Assembly: GCF_021290985.1 (NCBI RefSeq)
Contig: NZ_JAJOYU010000002.1
Span: forward strand, 1 to 64,000
DNA length: 64,000 nt
Direction: 5' to 3'
Source of the DNA: Rheinheimera soli
Lineage (GTDB): Bacteria > Pseudomonadota > Gammaproteobacteria > Enterobacterales > Alteromonadaceae
Positions within the stretch are counted from its first letter, which is position 1. The number at the start of each line of letters is the position of its first letter. Both the position numbers and the translations under genes were made by a program. Shown piece by piece: positions 62,797-64,000 of the stretch. The notes beneath the pieces are model-generated. The model made no database searches. It was not told the origin of the DNA and saw only the letters and a list, made by a program, of their open reading frames with translations.

Positions 62797-64000
62797 TACG
62801 CTTTCTCCTTCTCCGCGTGAGCAGCGATGATACCAGCGCTTTGCTCATCCAGGACGTGCAGGATTGAGTTTGATTTTGTTTGTAACATCGCGTGCAGGAA
62901 CAGTAATGGCAGAGCACATAACAGACCTTGAACAGTTGTTACTAACGCCATTGATATCTGACCAGCCATGATTTTCGGGTCGCCAGTACCGTGTAAGGTA
63001 ATAACCTGGAACGCACCGATCATACCGATAACTGTACCTAACAGACCTAATAAAGGACCAACAGCAGCGATCAGCTTGATAATACCGATACCTTTTTCGA
63101 TATCCGGCGTTTCACGCATAATGGCTTCGTCCAGTTTCAGTTCTAAAGTTTCAACGTCAACAGATTTGTTGTCGTGGTAAACTTTCAGGATACGGCCTAA
63201 AGCATTTTTCTCTGAAGGATTACCCAGATTTTTCAACTGAGATTTTACACCAGCAGAAGCAGCTTGCAGTGATACGAAACGGATAGCACCAATCAGTAAA
63301 CCGATCAGTAATAAAGCCGTGATCACATAACCTGGAGTACCACCCTGGTGGAACTGTTCTGTTAATGTAGCTTCCTGAGTTTTCAGACGCAGTAAGTTAC
63401 CGCCAGTAGGGTCAATATAAACTGGTTTTATTTCACCGGCAGCAGCATTTTTGAACGCTTCAGCATCAGCAACAATGTAAGACTCTGGTTGTTTAACCAA
63501 AGGTTGCATTTCCTGAGTATCAGCGTTGAATACTAAATAGCCACCGTCAGAAATCAGGTTGAATGCACCAATACGAGTTACTGAAGCCTGAGAAGCGTTA
63601 CCGTCTAAACCTACAACGTTACCTTCAAACTTAGCTACTTTGGCAGACTCAGTCATTTCAGTTTGCAGAGCAATCCACAGTTCTTCCAGTTCTTTGATCT
63701 CTGGAATCTCTTTGGCTTCAGCCAGCTTTTGCAGCAGTTGTTCACGGCCTTTGTACTGAGCACTGATATTAGACATAGCGATACCACCGATAGTTTCGGT
63801 TGCAGCACCACGAACAATACCAAACATCTCACCTAAAGTACCTTGAGCTGCAATTAATTCAGCTTCTTTCGCAGCTAACGTACCTTCGTTATCAGCAAAC
63901 TGCTGAGTTAAAGAACGGCCACGTGCTTCTTCGGCAGTAAATTCAGCTTTTGCTCTGTTTAACAGGGCTTGCTTGTCAGCGCGGTCAGATAAGAATTCCT
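62796..64000 (-). CDS. ttpC: TtpC-like long MotA/TolQ/ExbB protein, 5' end outside the window
   Basis: At least 401 residues are visible. The frame stays open to the window end, so an ATG at 63827 is internal, not the start. The visible N-terminal part (RADKQALLNRAKAEFTAEEA ... AKEAELIAAQGTLGEMFG) is a charged coiled coil. A periplasmic region and three membrane helices follow (YVITALLLIGLLIGAIRFVSL, then AAVGPLLGLLGTVIGMIGAFQ and ISMALVTTVQGLLCALPLLF). This is TtpC of the Vibrio TonB2 system, which is needed with ExbB2/ExbD2. More genes of the cluster probably lie to the right. Confidence 0.92.
   Translation of the reverse strand, partial: EFLSDRADKQALLNRAKAEFTAEEARGRSLTQQFADNEGTLAAKEAELIAAQGTLGEMFGIVRGAATETIGGIAMSNISAQYKGREQLLQKLAEAKEIPEIKELEELWIALQTEMTESAKVAKFEGNVVGLDGNASQASVTRIGAFNLISDGGYLVFNADTQEMQPLVKQPESYIVADAEAFKNAAAGEIKPVYIDPTGGNLLRLKTQEATLTEQFHQGGTPGYVITALLLIGLLIGAIRFVSLQAASAGVKSQLKNLGNPSEKNALGRILKVYHDNKSVDVETLELKLDEAIMRETPDIEKGIGIIKLIAAVGPLLGLLGTVIGMIGAFQVITLHGTGDPKIMAGQISMALVTTVQGLLCALPLLFLHAMLQTKSNSILHVLDEQSAGIIAAHAEKEKA

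Noticed and set aside
63653-63827. ATG at 63827 as the start of the TtpC-like gene
   Set aside because: The same frame stays open with coding character (coiled-coil residues) to the end of the window, so the true start lies beyond 64000.

Overview
This window is ordinary, densely coded chromosome from a Gammaproteobacterium. The gene content points to the Alteromonadales/Chromatiales group, and Rheinheimera or a close relative is the best guess. This is inferred from protein resemblance only; no search was run. Supporting signs are the Shewanella/Vibrio-type TonB2 cluster (ttpC-exbB2-exbD2-tonB2-TPR), rhombosortase, fused BatB/BatC aerotolerance genes, MaoP, FadR and FklB, and a gene order matching the E. 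coli 52-minute block (yfcL, aroC, prmB, smrB, sixA, fadJ, fadI). No prophage, IS transposase, CRISPR array or defence island is visible.

Layout. 1-4.4 kb: a FabH2-like ketoacyl synthase, an RDD membrane protein and a MoxR/CoxE-like ATPase-VWA pair. 4.5-15.6 kb: cysK, a small lipoprotein, a crotonase, gamma-glutamyltranspeptidase, rhombosortase, two divergent RluA paralogues, a DPP4-like S9 peptidase and a large unassigned EF-hand membrane protein. 15.6-16.2 kb: a hairpin-dense repeat array. 16.2-21.5 kb: azoR, an ECF sigma factor with its ChrR-type zinc/cupin anti-sigma, a cysteine desulfurase/metallo-beta-lactamase/rhodanese triple fusion, and fadR. 21.6-28.9 kb: dsbB, fklB, an NAD-kinase-like gene, yfcL, an MFS carrier, aroC, prmB, smrB and sixA. 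29-41 kb: an insulinase-type protease, a PAS-GGDEF-EAL protein, maoP, oligopeptidase B, and fadI-fadJ. 41-48 kb: a six-gene Bat-type operon (MoxR, DUF58, DUF4381, BatA, BatB/C, BatD). 48-58.8 kb: putP, an HDOD protein, a ComEA-like protein, a PhoPQ-like system with an LprI-like third gene, yfcH, ybbAP and tesA. 59-59.6 kb: a six-tRNA operon (Ala-Glu-Glu-Glu-Glu-Ala). 60-64 kb: the TonB2 cluster, cut by the window end.

How the parts work together. Fatty-acid metabolism is a recurring theme: FadR, the FadIJ beta-oxidation complex, a crotonase and a FabH2-like shunt synthase. A near-perfect FadR-type palindrome lies just upstream of fadI and a weaker one overlaps the predicted fadR promoter, so the window seems to carry both the regulator and two of its sites. 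Sulfur and redox chemistry is the second theme: CysK, DsbB, AzoR, ECF/ChrR and the triple-fusion desulfurase. That fusion is the best candidate for an under-described system, because it could make, transfer and oxidise persulfide sulfur on one polypeptide. The most unusual non-coding structure is the repeat array at 15.7-16.1 kb, whose two-hairpin design recurs at 20.66-20.73 kb.
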